A DNA stretch of 64,000 nt from Dermacoccus abyssi. Its GTDB lineage: Bacteria; Actinomycetota; Actinomycetes; Actinomycetales; Dermatophilaceae. Positions 1 to 8,944 of the stretch are shown here, piece by piece. The notes beneath the pieces were generated by a model. It had not been told where the DNA came from and searched no databases. It was given only the letters and a program-made list of their open reading frames with translations. Made by a program: the position numbers and the translations under genes. The stretch lies in assembly GCF_034541975.1 (NCBI RefSeq), contig NZ_JAVYJM010000001.1; one strand, given 5' to 3'. Each line of letters begins with the position of its first letter. The first letter of the stretch is position 1.

Positions 1-759
1 ACCTCGCAACACCATGACCTCGGCGCCAGCGAGAAGCGGCTCGAGCCGGCTGACCGCCCCGGCATCATCTTCCTCGACGGTCACCCCTTCGTGGCCAACA
101 TGCCCAAACGACTACGCGAACTGCGCCGGCCCGGTTTGAACGCGACGAGCGAAGAGAAGGCGGAACAGGCTCGCAACTACAACGAACGCTGGGCATACGC
201 GTTCTCCACCAACGGCCCGCCCACCCGCAACGGGGCTCAGCGCTATCGCGGGCCCGTGCATGGCAAGAAGGTGCGCTGTCCCAACCACCCCGAGTCGATG
301 CGTTGGGATCCCAGGAAACCGTTGACCAACTGCACGCCCGGACAGCCGTGCGCCTGCGCGGCCACCCTCACCGTCAAGGCTGATGGCAAACGCGCCAGGC
401 ACCGCCAGCCCGAGCTGTACGGCACCGAGAAGTGGCTGAAACGCTACGGCGCCCGCAATCTCATCGAATCGTTCAACGCGTCGTTGAAGAACCACCACAT
501 GCGTCTGCAACGCCACTCGACTCGAGTGTTCGGCCTCTCGAAGAACACCATCCTGCTCGGATTCATCCTCGCCGCAACCAACATGGCGATCCTGCTCTCC
601 CGGTACGACTATGACCCCGCAAGGCCCGAGACACTGCCGGCACCCGGCACCCAACTCGAGCCCCTAGCACAACGAGCACCCACAGGGTCCAACGCACGCC
701 ACCCCAAATCGCCAGGTCAAGTCCCGGGTAGTGGTGTAGCGGAGCGTGCCCCTTCGTGA
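1..759 (+). CDS. Transposase-like protein, C-terminal part (truncated by window edge)
   Basis: The frame is open from the first base, so the 5' end lies outside the window. The visible part has a Cys/His-rich stretch (RCPNHPES and a later CACA) followed by a conserved-looking block, IESFNASLKNHHMRL ... KNTILLGFILAATNMAILL, of the kind seen at the C-terminal end of DDE-type transposases (E of IESFN as the possible last acidic residue). The last 15 codons are borrowed from the IS256-type element that starts at 715. Removing the IS and one target duplicate restores a frame that ends at TGA 2201-2203. The assignment to a transposase family is inference; I cannot name the family. Confidence 0.55.
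   Translation, partial: TSQHHDLGASEKRLEPADRPGIIFLDGHPFVANMPKRLRELRRPGLNATSEEKAEQARNYNERWAYAFSTNGPPTRNGAQRYRGPVHGKKVRCPNHPESMRWDPRKPLTNCTPGQPCACAATLTVKADGKRARHRQPELYGTEKWLKRYGARNLIESFNASLKNHHMRLQRHSTRVFGLSKNTILLGFILAATNMAILLSRYDYDPARPETLPAPGTQLEPLAQRAPTGSNARHPKSPGQVPGSGVAERAPS
707..714. repeat. Left target-site duplication of the IS256-type element
   Basis: The 8-mer AATCGCCA lies directly outside the left inverted repeat and recurs at 2133-2140 directly outside the right one. IS256-family elements make 8-9 bp duplications. Confidence 0.85.
715..741 (+). repeat. IS256-type terminal inverted repeat (left)
   Basis: This 27-bp end matches the reverse complement of 2106-2132 at 22 positions, including 13 consecutive inner bases. 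Confidence 0.85.
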
Positions 760-763
760 TGGT

Positions 764-2009
764 TCAGGCGGTCAGTGCGGGCAGGTTGTCGGCTCCGATC
801 TCGGGTTCGGTGGTGGGCACGATGTTGAGGCGGCAGCGGGCCAGGACCTCGAGCCCGAGGTAGCGCCGTCCTTCGGCCCACTCGTCGGTTTGCTCGGCCA
901 GCACGGCACCGACCAGGCGCACGATCGCGGCGCGGTTGGGGAAGATCCCTACGGAGTCGGTCCGGCGACGGATCTCGCGGTTGAGGCGCTCCGCGGGATT
1001 GTTCGACCAGATCTGGGTCCACACGTCCTTGGGGAAGGCAGTGAAGGCGAGGATGTCGGCGCGGGCGGCGTCGAGGTGCTCGTGGACGGCGGGCAGCTTC
1101 TCCTGCACGTAGTCCAGGAGACGGTCGAACTGCGCCTGGACCGCGCCGGAGTCGGGCTGGTCGTACCGAGTGCAGCATCGCCTTGACCGCCGGCCACATG
1201 CTCTTGGGCGTCACGCTCATGAGGTTGGCGGCGTAGTGCGTGCGGCAGCGCTGCCAGGCCGCGCCGGGCAGGTTGGCCGCGATGGCCTCGACCAGGCCTG
1301 CGTGAGCGTCACTGGTGACCAGCCGCACCCCGGTCAGCCCGCGTGCGGTCAGGTCGGCGAAGAACTCGTTCCACGCCGACCCTGTCTCGCTGGTGGCCAC
1401 GCGCAGCCCCAAGACCTCGCGGTGCCCGTCGCCGTTGACGCCCACAGCGATCAGCGCGACGGCGTTGATCACCCGTCCACCCTCACGGACCTTCATCGTC
1501 AGCGCGTCCGCGGACACGAACGTGAACGGCCCAACCTCAGCCAGCGGGCGGTGGCGGAAGTCCTCGACGATCTGGTCCAGGTCACTCGCCATCCGAGACA
1601 CCTGGGACTTCGACAACGAGTCGATCCCCAGCTGACGCACGAGTTTGTCCATGCGGCGAGTGGACACGCCAGCGAGGTAGCAGTCCGCGACCACCGTGAT
1701 CAGGGCGGACTCGGCACGCTTGCGGCGTTCAAGGAGCCACTCGGGGAAGTAGGTCCCGCTGCGCAGCTTCGGGATCGCGACGTCCACGGTCCCGACGCGG
1801 GTATCGAGGTCGCGGTGGCGGTAGCCGTTGCGCTGCGTCGTGCGCGTCGCGCTGGGGCGTCCGTACTCGGCTCCGACCACGGCATCGGCATCCGCGGAAA
1901 GCAACGCGTTGATCATGGTCTGCAGCAGGCTGCGCATCATGTCCGGGCTGGCTTCGGACAGGGCTTCACCCAGAAGGCCGGCAGGGTCGACAATGTGTGG
2001 TGCGGTCAT
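764..2009 (-). pseudogene. IS256-family transposase, frameshifted
   Basis: Translation from ATG at 2009 (MTAPHIVDPAGLL) gives a typical IS256 N-terminal and catalytic region: NGYRHR, the first Asp in SADALT, the second in TSDAHAG and the C/H block CRTHYAANL. The frame breaks near 1163-1168 after AMLHS. The rest continues in another frame (YDQPDSG ... FPKDVWTQIWSNNPAERLNREIRRR), which holds the catalytic Glu, and stops at 764. Joined, the product would be about 415 residues, the normal family length. One extra base (or two missing) explains the break. No slippery motif that would suggest programmed frameshifting is evident, so decay or a sequencing error is likely. Confidence 0.85.
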
Positions 2010-2105
2010 CGTGATGACTCCGTTCGAGAGTGCTGTGAGAGGTTCGCTCGAAGGATCACGCGGTGGCCGCACCCCTGTCCACTACCGGGACCAGGTCAGC
2101 GACCG

Positions 2106-2132
2106 CGCTACACCACTATCGGGGACTCAACT
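2106..2132 (-). repeat. IS256-type terminal inverted repeat (right)
   Basis: Reverse complement of this 27-mer matches 715-741 at 22 positions. It lies about 100 bp upstream of the transposase start. Confidence 0.85.
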
Positions 2133-2140
2133 AATCGCCA
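2133..2140. repeat. Right target-site duplication
   Basis: AATCGCCA, identical to 707-714. Directly after it the interrupted host gene resumes in frame (CCA CCC TCC AAC ...) and ends at 2203. Confidence 0.85.
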
Positions 2141-2237
2141 CCACCCTCCAACGGGCCACCACCGCCCATACCGGGCGAACAACCCTGGAGCGACATCAAC
2201 TGAATGCGAACCACGCCAAGCTGAACCGCCAGCCATG

Positions 2238-2276
2238 AATGGCCCCAACCCGAGAAACTCGGGACGGGGCCATTTT
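2238..2276 (+). terminator. Rho-independent terminator
   Basis: Stem AATGGCCCC / GGGGCCATT with an inner CCGAG/CTCGG helix, followed by TTTT on the plus strand. It sits 35 bp after the restored stop codon (2203) of the IS-interrupted transposase-like gene. Confidence 0.75.
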
Positions 2277-2449
2277 CATGCCCCTATGAACACCCGACAG
2301 CGCGCTCGGGCACTTCCGCCGCGCTGAGCGCCCGACCGCAGCGGGAAACCAGCACTAAATGTCCCCTCACAACACAAAACCCGGCCCAGGATCACTCCTG
2401 AACCGGGATTCGTGAACTCGTAGCCACACAATTCGTGAACTACCCCGCG

Positions 2450-2532
2450 TGCGCGAGGGGGGATTTGAACCCCCACGCCCTTTCGGACACTGGCACCTGA
2501 AGCCAGCGCGTCTGCCGTTCCGCCACTCGCGC
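2450..2532 (-). tRNA. tRNA-Leu (CAG)
   Basis: The reverse strand folds as a class II tRNA: acceptor GCGCGAG/CTCGCGC, anticodon stem CTGGC/GCCAG around loop TTCAGGT (anticodon CAG), a long variable arm and the T-loop GGTTCAAATCC. No CCA is encoded. The 316 bp from here to fhaA (2533-2848) hold no convincing gene; they presumably carry the divergent promoters. Confidence 0.95.
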
Positions 2533-2848
2533 GAGTGCTCACCTATCATTCCCTACCGCCACACGGTTCGCCAAATCGGCGGGGTGCGCGTCGCCCCGGC
2601 CGCCGAGCCGGGCGTCAGACCGGCTCCTCAGCAGGCGCACAGGCACGCGCGGAGTGCAGGAATTCAGCGGTTCCCCATGGCCGACGGCTACGATCGAATC
2701 CCTGGTTCACCCGACCAGACCGGCGTGCTGCCCGCACACCACCGACGCACAGGCCGCCCACCGACGGAACCACCGCGCCGCGAGGGGAGTCGAAGGCCGT
2801 GAGGCCCACCGGCATCCACGCCGGCCACGACACAACGAGGAGGCACCC

Positions 2849-4270
2849 ATGGGGTTGTTCGACAAGCTCGAGAGCAAACTCGAACAAGGTGTCAACGGCG
2901 CCTTCGCCCGCGCCTTCAAGAGCGAGGTGCAGCCGGTCGAGATCGCCTCCGGCATCCGCCGCGCCATGGACGACCGCGCAGCCTCCGTCGGCCGCGGCAA
3001 GCGCCCCATCGTGCCCAACCTCTTCACGATCGAGCTCTCCCCCACCGACTACGACCGCCTCTCGGCCTGGGGTGACGAACTCGACGACGAACTCATCGCG
3101 AGCGCCCAGGAACACGCCGACGAGCAGCGCTACTCGCCCGGCGGCCCGTTCACCATCGTCCTGCAGGAATCCGAGACCCTCGAGACCGGCGTCTTCCGCC
3201 TGCGCCCCGCCACCGCGAAGGCCGCCGAAGCCCTCGCGCAGCAGCGCGCGAACGTCCGTCCCCGCAACCAACAGGACGAGCGCAACTCGCACGACTCCTC
3301 CAACCGCGGGCCCCGCCCCGGCCGCGACGCCGGCCGCCCGGCCGTTGCTGCCGCCGGAACGGCCGCAGGCGCGGGCGCCGCAGCACCCGCCAGCCGTGGC
3401 TTCGGCTCTCGCATCAAGGACTACCTCACCGGCTACGCCCCCGACGACGCCGCGCAGCCGGCCCCGGGTGAGCAGCCACAGCCGCGTGAACCGCGCGAAG
3501 ACATCCGCCGCGACGACCGTCAGGCACACGGCACCAACGGCGACTACGGATACGACGACCGCTCGCACGCCCCCGATCCCTTCGAGGGCAACACCAACCG
3601 TGCGGCCTCGAGCCTCGGCGGCGCCTACTCGTGGGACGCTGCCGGGTCGGACGCGCCGCGCCGTCAGGAGCACGACGCACACGACGGCCACGACGAGTAC
3701 GACGGCTTCGCCGACGAGCGTGGCTACGAGCGCGCCGGCCACGACGTCGACAACGGGTACGCCGACGACGCGTATGACAACAACGACTACGGCAACGGCT
3801 TCGACGACGCCCACCCCGACAACCGCGCCACCGGCCGCGGCCTCGCGTGGGACGACGATGACGACTACGGCGACCCCACCGGCTTCTCCCCGGCCGAGGA
3901 GCCGCAGGACTCCACGGCACGTCACGTCCCCGCCGGCGGCGGCGCACGCCCGCCGCGCCCGGTCTCGCCGCGTGAGCGCCCCTGGCTCAAGATCGACGGC
4001 CAGCGTTACCCGCTACTGGGCGCCATCACCGTCCTGGGCCGCGACGACGAGGCCGACATCATCATCGACGACCCGGGCGTCAGCCGAAGCCACAGCGAAA
4101 TCCGCATCACCCACGACGGCCCCCACCTCGTGATGAGCGCGCGCGACCTCGCCTCCACCAACGGCACCTACGTCAACGGTGAACGCATCGACTCCACCCA
4201 CGTCCACGACGGCGACCGGCTCACCCTGGGCCGCACGTCGATGACGATCCACCTGGGAGACCGCACGTGA
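2849..4270 (+). CDS. fhaA: FHA domain protein FhaA with DUF3662 N-terminal domain
   Basis: Predicted 473 residues. The N-terminal DUF3662 domain (about 1-115, starting MGLFDKLESKLEQG) is followed by a long, low-complexity, Asp/Gly/Tyr-rich linker and a C-terminal FHA domain (about 380-473) with LGRD, SRSHSEI and STNGTYVNG, the phosphothreonine-binding signature. In mycobacteria FhaA is phosphorylated by PknB and binds the phosphorylated pseudokinase of the MurJ system to restrain peptidoglycan synthesis; a separate pseudokinase gene is present at 47213. ATG at 2849 is preceded by the purine-rich ACGAGGAGG. It overlaps fhaB by 4 bp, as first gene of the operon. Confidence 0.95.
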   Translation: MGLFDKLESKLEQGVNGAFARAFKSEVQPVEIASGIRRAMDDRAASVGRGKRPIVPNLFTIELSPTDYDRLSAWGDELDDELIASAQEHADEQRYSPGGPFTIVLQESETLETGVFRLRPATAKAAEALAQQRANVRPRNQQDERNSHDSSNRGPRPGRDAGRPAVAAAGTAAGAGAAAPASRGFGSRIKDYLTGYAPDDAAQPAPGEQPQPREPREDIRRDDRQAHGTNGDYGYDDRSHAPDPFEGNTNRAASSLGGAYSWDAAGSDAPRRQEHDAHDGHDEYDGFADERGYERAGHDVDNGYADDAYDNNDYGNGFDDAHPDNRATGRGLAWDDDDDYGDPTGFSPAEEPQDSTARHVPAGGGARPPRPVSPRERPWLKIDGQRYPLLGAITVLGRDDEADIIIDDPGVSRSHSEIRITHDGPHLVMSARDLASTNGTYVNGERIDSTHVHDGDRLTLGRTSMTIHLGDRT

Positions 4271-4737
4271 ACGAACTGACGCTGACGGCCATCCGCATCG
4301 GCCTCCTCGCCCTCCTGTGGTTCTTCGTGTTCGCCGTCGTCGGCGTCCTGCGCGGAGACCTCTACGGAGCGAAGACCGGTGGCGGACGCGCCTCGCGCGC
4401 CTCCTCGCGTGAGCGCGGCGCCAAGACGCCGCGCGCCGTGAAGAAGGGCCCGACGCACGTGGCCGTCATCGAGGGCGCCATGCGCGGCACGACACTGCCG
4501 CTCACCGAATCCGGCGTCCTGCTCGGGCGCAACCCCGAGTGCTCTCTCGTCCTGTCCGACGATTTCGCCTCCGGGCGTCACGCACGCATCTACCCCGAGG
4601 CCGACGGCTGGTACCTCGACGACCTCGGTTCCACCAACGGCACGTACATCGGCGCCGAACGCATCGGCGAGCACGTCCACGTCGACGCGGGAACCCGCAT
4701 CCGTATCGGCCGCACCGTCCTCGAGCTGAGGAAGTGA
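4267..4737 (+). CDS. fhaB: Membrane-anchored FHA protein FhaB (FipA)
   Basis: Predicted 156 residues. One N-terminal membrane segment (about 8-27) is followed by a basic linker and a C-terminal FHA domain with LLGRNPEC, SGRHARI and STNGTYIG. In actinobacteria FhaB is a PknB/PknA substrate linked to septal and polar wall synthesis. GTG start inside GTGA, a 4-bp overlap with fhaA, indicates translational coupling. pstP follows after 4 bp. Confidence 0.93.
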   Translation: MNELTLTAIRIGLLALLWFFVFAVVGVLRGDLYGAKTGGGRASRASSRERGAKTPRAVKKGPTHVAVIEGAMRGTTLPLTESGVLLGRNPECSLVLSDDFASGRHARIYPEADGWYLDDLGSTNGTYIGAERIGEHVHVDAGTRIRIGRTVLELRK

Positions 4738-4741
4738 CCCC

Positions 4742-6013
4742 ATGCCCATCGCCCTGAGATTCGCCGCTCGTTCCGACGTCGGCCTCGGCTCGAAGAAGCG
4801 CAACGAGGACTCCGGCTACGCGAGCAACACGATGCTCGTGCTCGCCGACGGCATGGGCGGCCACGCCGCCGGTGACATCGCCAGCTCCACCGTCGTCGGC
4901 CAGATCGTGCCCCTCGACGGTGACGACGTCGGCGCGGACGACGTCCTCGACCAGCTCGCGGACCGCATCCACCTCGCCAACGAGAAGCTGCGCAGCGAAA
5001 TGGACGCCGACCCGACCCGCGAAGGCATGGGCACGACGCTCATCGTCCTCATGAAGGCCGGCCGTCAGCTCGCCATGGCCAACATCGGCGACAGCCGCGC
5101 CTACCAACTGCGTGACGGCAAGTTCACGCAGATCACGAAGGACCACTCCTTCGTCCAGAGCCTGCTCGACTCTGGCCGCATCACCCCCGACGAGGCCGTC
5201 CACCACCCGCAGCGCAGCCTCGTCACCCGCGTCCTCACCGGCCGCGAGAACGACGTTCCTGACCTTTCGCTGCGCGAGGCCCGCATCGGCGACCGTTTCC
5301 TCCTGTGCTCCGACGGCCTGTCGGACTACGTCGGCGGCCGCACGATCGAGGAGATCTTCACCTCCGGCAAGCCGATCGACCGCGTCGCCGACGAACTCAT
5401 CGAAATCGCCCTCAAGGCCTCGACGCTCGACAACGTCACCGTCGTCGTCGGCGAGGTCGCCGACAGCGACGAGCTCGACCTCTCGAGCAAGCCGGCCGTC
5501 GTCGGCGCCGCCGTTGCACACGGCGTCACCGAGGCCGTGCCGGTGCGCGACCAGACGCCCGCCGAGAAGGCCCGCGCTCTCTCGCGCGAAGTTTCCGACG
5601 ACGAGGACGAGGAGACCGAGGAGCACAGCGGCGCCCAGCTCGCCGAGGACGGCCCCCGCCGTCGCGGCCGGTTCTACGCCGCCATCGCCGCACTGGTCGT
5701 CCTCGCGGCCCTCGCCGTCGCCGCGATCTGGGGCTGGACGTGGTCGCAGAGCCAGTACTTCGTCAAGGATTCCGGCGGACGAGTCACCATCCACCAGGGC
5801 GTCGACGGCGGCTTCGGCCCGCTCGAGCTCAGCCATGTGGAGGAGAAGACGGACATCCCGACGGCCGACCTGCCCGAGTTCTGGCGCACCAAGGTCAAGG
5901 CCGGCCTCGAGGCCTCCAGCGACTCGGAAGCCGCGGCCACCGTCGAACGTCTCCGGGCGGAGATGGTGAAGTGCCTCGCCGCCTCACCGAACGGAAGCGA
6001 GTGCAAGCAGTGA
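4742..6013 (+). CDS. pstP: PP2C-type serine/threonine phosphatase PstP
   Basis: Predicted 423 residues. The PP2C domain (about 1-235) shows SKKRNEDS, LADGMGGHAAGD (metal-binding Asp near 36), GTTL, NIGDSRAY (near 115), LCSDGLSDYV and DNVTVVV (near 230). An acidic juxtamembrane stretch, one membrane helix (about 311-333) and a roughly 90-residue outside domain follow. It reverses phosphorylation by PknB on the same operon. It overlaps rodA by 4 bp (GTGA). Confidence 0.95.
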   Translation: MPIALRFAARSDVGLGSKKRNEDSGYASNTMLVLADGMGGHAAGDIASSTVVGQIVPLDGDDVGADDVLDQLADRIHLANEKLRSEMDADPTREGMGTTLIVLMKAGRQLAMANIGDSRAYQLRDGKFTQITKDHSFVQSLLDSGRITPDEAVHHPQRSLVTRVLTGRENDVPDLSLREARIGDRFLLCSDGLSDYVGGRTIEEIFTSGKPIDRVADELIEIALKASTLDNVTVVVGEVADSDELDLSSKPAVVGAAVAHGVTEAVPVRDQTPAEKARALSREVSDDEDEETEEHSGAQLAEDGPRRRGRFYAAIAALVVLAALAVAAIWGWTWSQSQYFVKDSGGRVTIHQGVDGGFGPLELSHVEEKTDIPTADLPEFWRTKVKAGLEASSDSEAAATVERLRAEMVKCLAASPNGSECKQ

Positions 6014-7386
6014 GTCTCGGCCTCACCCGCACCACCTCCGGCACGAAACGCGGCACCGAGCTCTTCCTCCTCGGCTTCGCGGTCGTCGTCGTGCTGTTCG
6101 CCTACGCCAGCGTCGGCCTCGCCATCGACGGCACGCTGCCGGCGGACATCATGACGCTCGGCATCGGTCTCGGGGTTCTCGCGCTCGTGTTCCACCTCGT
6201 CGTGCGCATCGTCGCGAGCTACGCCGACCCCGTCCTCCTGCCGACGGCGACGCTGCTCAACGGCCTCGGCCTCGTCATGATCCACCGCATCGACGTCGCC
6301 CGCGGCCGCGACATCATGGAGGGCGCCGCGCTGCGTCAGCTCATGTGGTCGACGATCGCCGTGGGCGCCGCCATCACGCTGCTGTTCCTCATCCGCGATC
6401 ACCGCAAGCTGCGTCGCTACACGTTCACGTTCGCCGCAGCCGGTCTCGCGCTGCTCATGATGCCGATGGTCCCGTTCATCGGTATGAACATCAACGGCAA
6501 CCGCATCTGGATCCACATCGGCCCGCTCAGCTTCCAGCCGAGCGAGGTCGCCAAGATCCTCCTGACGATATTCCTCGCCAGCTACCTCGTGCAGACGCGT
6601 GACGCGCTCTCCCTCGTCGGCAAGCGCTTCCTCGGCTTCCCCCTGCCGCGTGCCCGCGACATGGGCCCCATCATGTTCGCCTGGCTCATGTCCCTGGCCG
6701 TCCTCGTCTTCGAGAAGGACCTCGGCACCTCGCTGCTGTTCTTCGGCCTCTTCGTCGCGATGCTCTACGTCGCCACCGAGCGGCGCAGCTGGGTGGCCAT
6801 CGGCCTCATCCTGTTCTTCACCGGCTGCTACGTGGCCTACCTGCTCTTCGCGAACTTCCAGAACCGCGTCGCGCTGTGGCTCGACCCCTTCACGCCCGGC
6901 CAGTCGGACCAGGTCGCGCGCTCCCTCATGGGCCTCGCGTTCGGCGGCATCACCGGCACCGGCCTGGGCCGCGGTTACCCGACCTTCAACTACTCCGAAG
7001 CGAACTCCGACTTCATCATGTCGAGCTTCGGTGAGGAGATCGGTCTCGCCGGCATCATGGCGATGATCGTGCTGTTCGCCATCATCGTCGAGCGCGGCCT
7101 GCGCATCGGCATCGCCTGCCGCGACGGCTTCGGCAAGCTGCTCGCCACCGGCCTCGCGTTCTCCGTGTGCCTCCAGTGCTTCGTCGTTCTCGGCGGCATC
7201 ACCCGCGTCATCCCCCTCACCGGTCTGACGACACCGTTCCTCTCCGCCGGTGGTAGCTCACTCCTCGCGAACTGGGCCATCATCGCCCTGCTGCTGCGCA
7301 TCTCCGACCAGGCCCGGCGCCCGAGCGTCGCCGAGACCGACCCGACCCGTGGAAGCGACGACACCCAGGTGGTGAAGGTTCGATGA
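6010..7386 (+). CDS. rodA: SEDS-family peptidoglycan polymerase, FtsW/RodA type
   Basis: Predicted 458 residues, mostly hydrophobic, with about 10-12 membrane segments. SEDS hallmarks are visible: GNRIWIHIGPLSFQPSEVAKI and, late in the protein, the loop GTGLGRGYPTFNY ... SDFIMSSFGEEIGLAG. The family polymerises lipid II in partnership with a class B penicillin-binding protein, here the next gene. GTG 6010 was chosen because it overlaps the pstP stop. RodA rather than FtsW is inferred from the pknB locus. Confidence 0.93.
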   Translation: MSLGLTRTTSGTKRGTELFLLGFAVVVVLFAYASVGLAIDGTLPADIMTLGIGLGVLALVFHLVVRIVASYADPVLLPTATLLNGLGLVMIHRIDVARGRDIMEGAALRQLMWSTIAVGAAITLLFLIRDHRKLRRYTFTFAAAGLALLMMPMVPFIGMNINGNRIWIHIGPLSFQPSEVAKILLTIFLASYLVQTRDALSLVGKRFLGFPLPRARDMGPIMFAWLMSLAVLVFEKDLGTSLLFFGLFVAMLYVATERRSWVAIGLILFFTGCYVAYLLFANFQNRVALWLDPFTPGQSDQVARSLMGLAFGGITGTGLGRGYPTFNYSEANSDFIMSSFGEEIGLAGIMAMIVLFAIIVERGLRIGIACRDGFGKLLATGLAFSVCLQCFVVLGGITRVIPLTGLTTPFLSAGGSSLLANWAIIALLLRISDQARRPSVAETDPTRGSDDTQVVKVR

Positions 7387-8837
7387 ACACGCCCATCCGA
7401 CGTCTCGGCTTCGTCGTCGCAGCCCTGTTCTGCTCCGTCCTGCTCGCCGCGAGCTACATCCAGGTGCTGCAGGCCAAGTCGCTCAACAACCGCCCGGGCA
7501 ACACGCGCATCATCAACGCCGGGTACAAGATCGAGCGCGGCTCGATCCTCGTCGACGGCAAGGCCATCGCCACGAGCCGCAAGTCGAACGACAAGTACGT
7601 CTACGAGCGTCAGTACACAAACGGCAGCCTCTACGCCCCCGTCACCGGCTACAGCTCGCTCGTCTACGGCAACGGCGGCGGCCTCGAAGGTGCCGAGAAC
7701 GAAGTGCTCACGGGCACGAGCGACTCGCTGTTCTACCGCCGCCTCGTCGACGTCGTCACCGGGAAGCCCAAGCAGGGCGCCAACCTCGAGCTGACGATCA
7801 ACCCCAAGATCCAGCAGGCCGCCGCGCAGGCCCTCGGCAACCGCCGCGGCGCCGTCGTGGCGCTCGACCCGAAGACGGGCGCCGTGCTCGCCATGGTGAC
7901 CTCGCCCTCCTACGACCCGAACAACCTCGCCTCGCATGACACCGAGGCCGTGACGAAGACGTGGACGCAGATGAACGCGGCCGCGAACCAGCCCATGGTC
8001 AACCGCACTATCGGCGGCACTCTCTACCCGCCGGGTTCGACCTTCAAGCTCGTCACCTCGGCCGCCGCGCTCGAATCCGGCAACTACTCGAACTCCTCGA
8101 CGTTGCCCGGCCCGGCCACCCTGCGTCTGCCCCAGACGACGCACTCCCTGCCGAACGACGACGGGCGCGCGTGCGGCCCCAACGACGAGACGTCGCTCCT
8201 GCACGCCCTCGAGGTCAGCTGCAACACCGCCTACGCCCAGCTCGGCATGGACCTGGGCCAGGACAAGCTCGCCTCCCAGGCCAAGAAGTTCGGTTTCGGT
8301 GACGTCATGCGCGTGCCGATGCGGGTGACGCCCAGCACGTTCCCGACCCAGCTCAACGAGCCCCAGACGGCGATGTCGGCCATCGGCCAGTACGACGTGC
8401 GCGTGACGCCGCTGCAGATCGCGATGATCTCCGCCACGATCGCCAACGGAGGCAAGCAGATGCAGCCCTACCTCGTGAAGAACGTCGTCGACTCCGACCT
8501 CGACGTCATCAAGTCGACCGACCCGAAGGTGCGCGCCAAGCCGATCTCCGGGCAGACCGCCGACTCCCTCACCGAGATGATGGAAGCCGTCGTCAACAAC
8601 GGCACCGGTAAGCAGGCCGCCGTCCCCGGCGTCCAGGTCGCCGGCAAGACGGGTACCGCGCAGGGCGACACGAAGAACGCCGCCGACCTGTGGTTCACCG
8701 GTTTCGCGCCCGCCAACGACCCGAAGATCGCCCTCGCCATCGTCCTCGAGAACGGCGGAGACCAGGGCGTCGAAGCCCTGGCCGGCTCCGTCGCCGCACC
8801 CGCTGCACGCCAGATCTTCGAGGCGGCCGTGCGATGA
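7383..8837 (+). CDS. pbpA: Class B penicillin-binding protein PbpA
   Basis: Predicted 484 residues. An N-terminal membrane anchor (about 8-25) precedes a short dimerisation-type domain and the transpeptidase. Active-site motifs are complete: S219-T-F-K222 (PPGSTFK), S279-C-N281 and K422-T-G424 (AGKTGTAQ). It cross-links peptidoglycan and likely pairs with the RodA-type polymerase encoded immediately upstream (4-bp ATGA overlap). Length matches mycobacterial PbpA. Confidence 0.95.
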   Translation: MNTPIRRLGFVVAALFCSVLLAASYIQVLQAKSLNNRPGNTRIINAGYKIERGSILVDGKAIATSRKSNDKYVYERQYTNGSLYAPVTGYSSLVYGNGGGLEGAENEVLTGTSDSLFYRRLVDVVTGKPKQGANLELTINPKIQQAAAQALGNRRGAVVALDPKTGAVLAMVTSPSYDPNNLASHDTEAVTKTWTQMNAAANQPMVNRTIGGTLYPPGSTFKLVTSAAALESGNYSNSSTLPGPATLRLPQTTHSLPNDDGRACGPNDETSLLHALEVSCNTAYAQLGMDLGQDKLASQAKKFGFGDVMRVPMRVTPSTFPTQLNEPQTAMSAIGQYDVRVTPLQIAMISATIANGGKQMQPYLVKNVVDSDLDVIKSTDPKVRAKPISGQTADSLTEMMEAVVNNGTGKQAAVPGVQVAGKTGTAQGDTKNAADLWFTGFAPANDPKIALAIVLENGGDQGVEALAGSVAAPAARQIFEAAVR

Positions 8838-8944
8838 CGGAGACCGCAGCCGCGAGCGCCGCGACGAACCACCCACCGGCGAACCACGCACGAACGACCC
8901 GACGACCGACCACCCCGACGAGATCTCAGGAGGAGACCGCATGA
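8834..8944 (+). CDS. 36-codon micro-ORF bridging pbpA and pknB
   Basis: The ORF starts at ATG 8834 inside the pbpA stop (ATGA) and its own stop overlaps the pknB start (ATGA). It encodes a Thr/Ala/Pro/Arg-rich peptide without recognisable domain. Its 3' end contains the pknB ribosome site AGGAGG. The perfect overlaps argue that ribosomes pass through it; whether the peptide matters is unknown. In many actinobacteria pknA occupies this place. Confidence 0.45.
   Translation: MTETAAASAATNHPPANHARTTRRPTTPTRSQEETA

Larger units (their letters stand above)
715..2132 (-). mobile_element. IS256-family insertion sequence, about 1.42 kb
   Basis: The element is bounded by 27-bp imperfect inverted repeats (22 of 27 positions match; both contain the run TAGTGGTGTAGCG) and flanked by an 8-bp direct duplication. 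It carries one minus-strand transposase of the IS256/MULE-type DDE family, disrupted by a frameshift. It is inserted near the 3' end of another transposase-like gene, giving a nested mobile-element arrangement. Confidence 0.88.

Noticed and set aside
2276..2549. Minus-strand ORFs crossing the tRNA-Leu gene
   Set aside because: They read through the tRNA and have no protein features.
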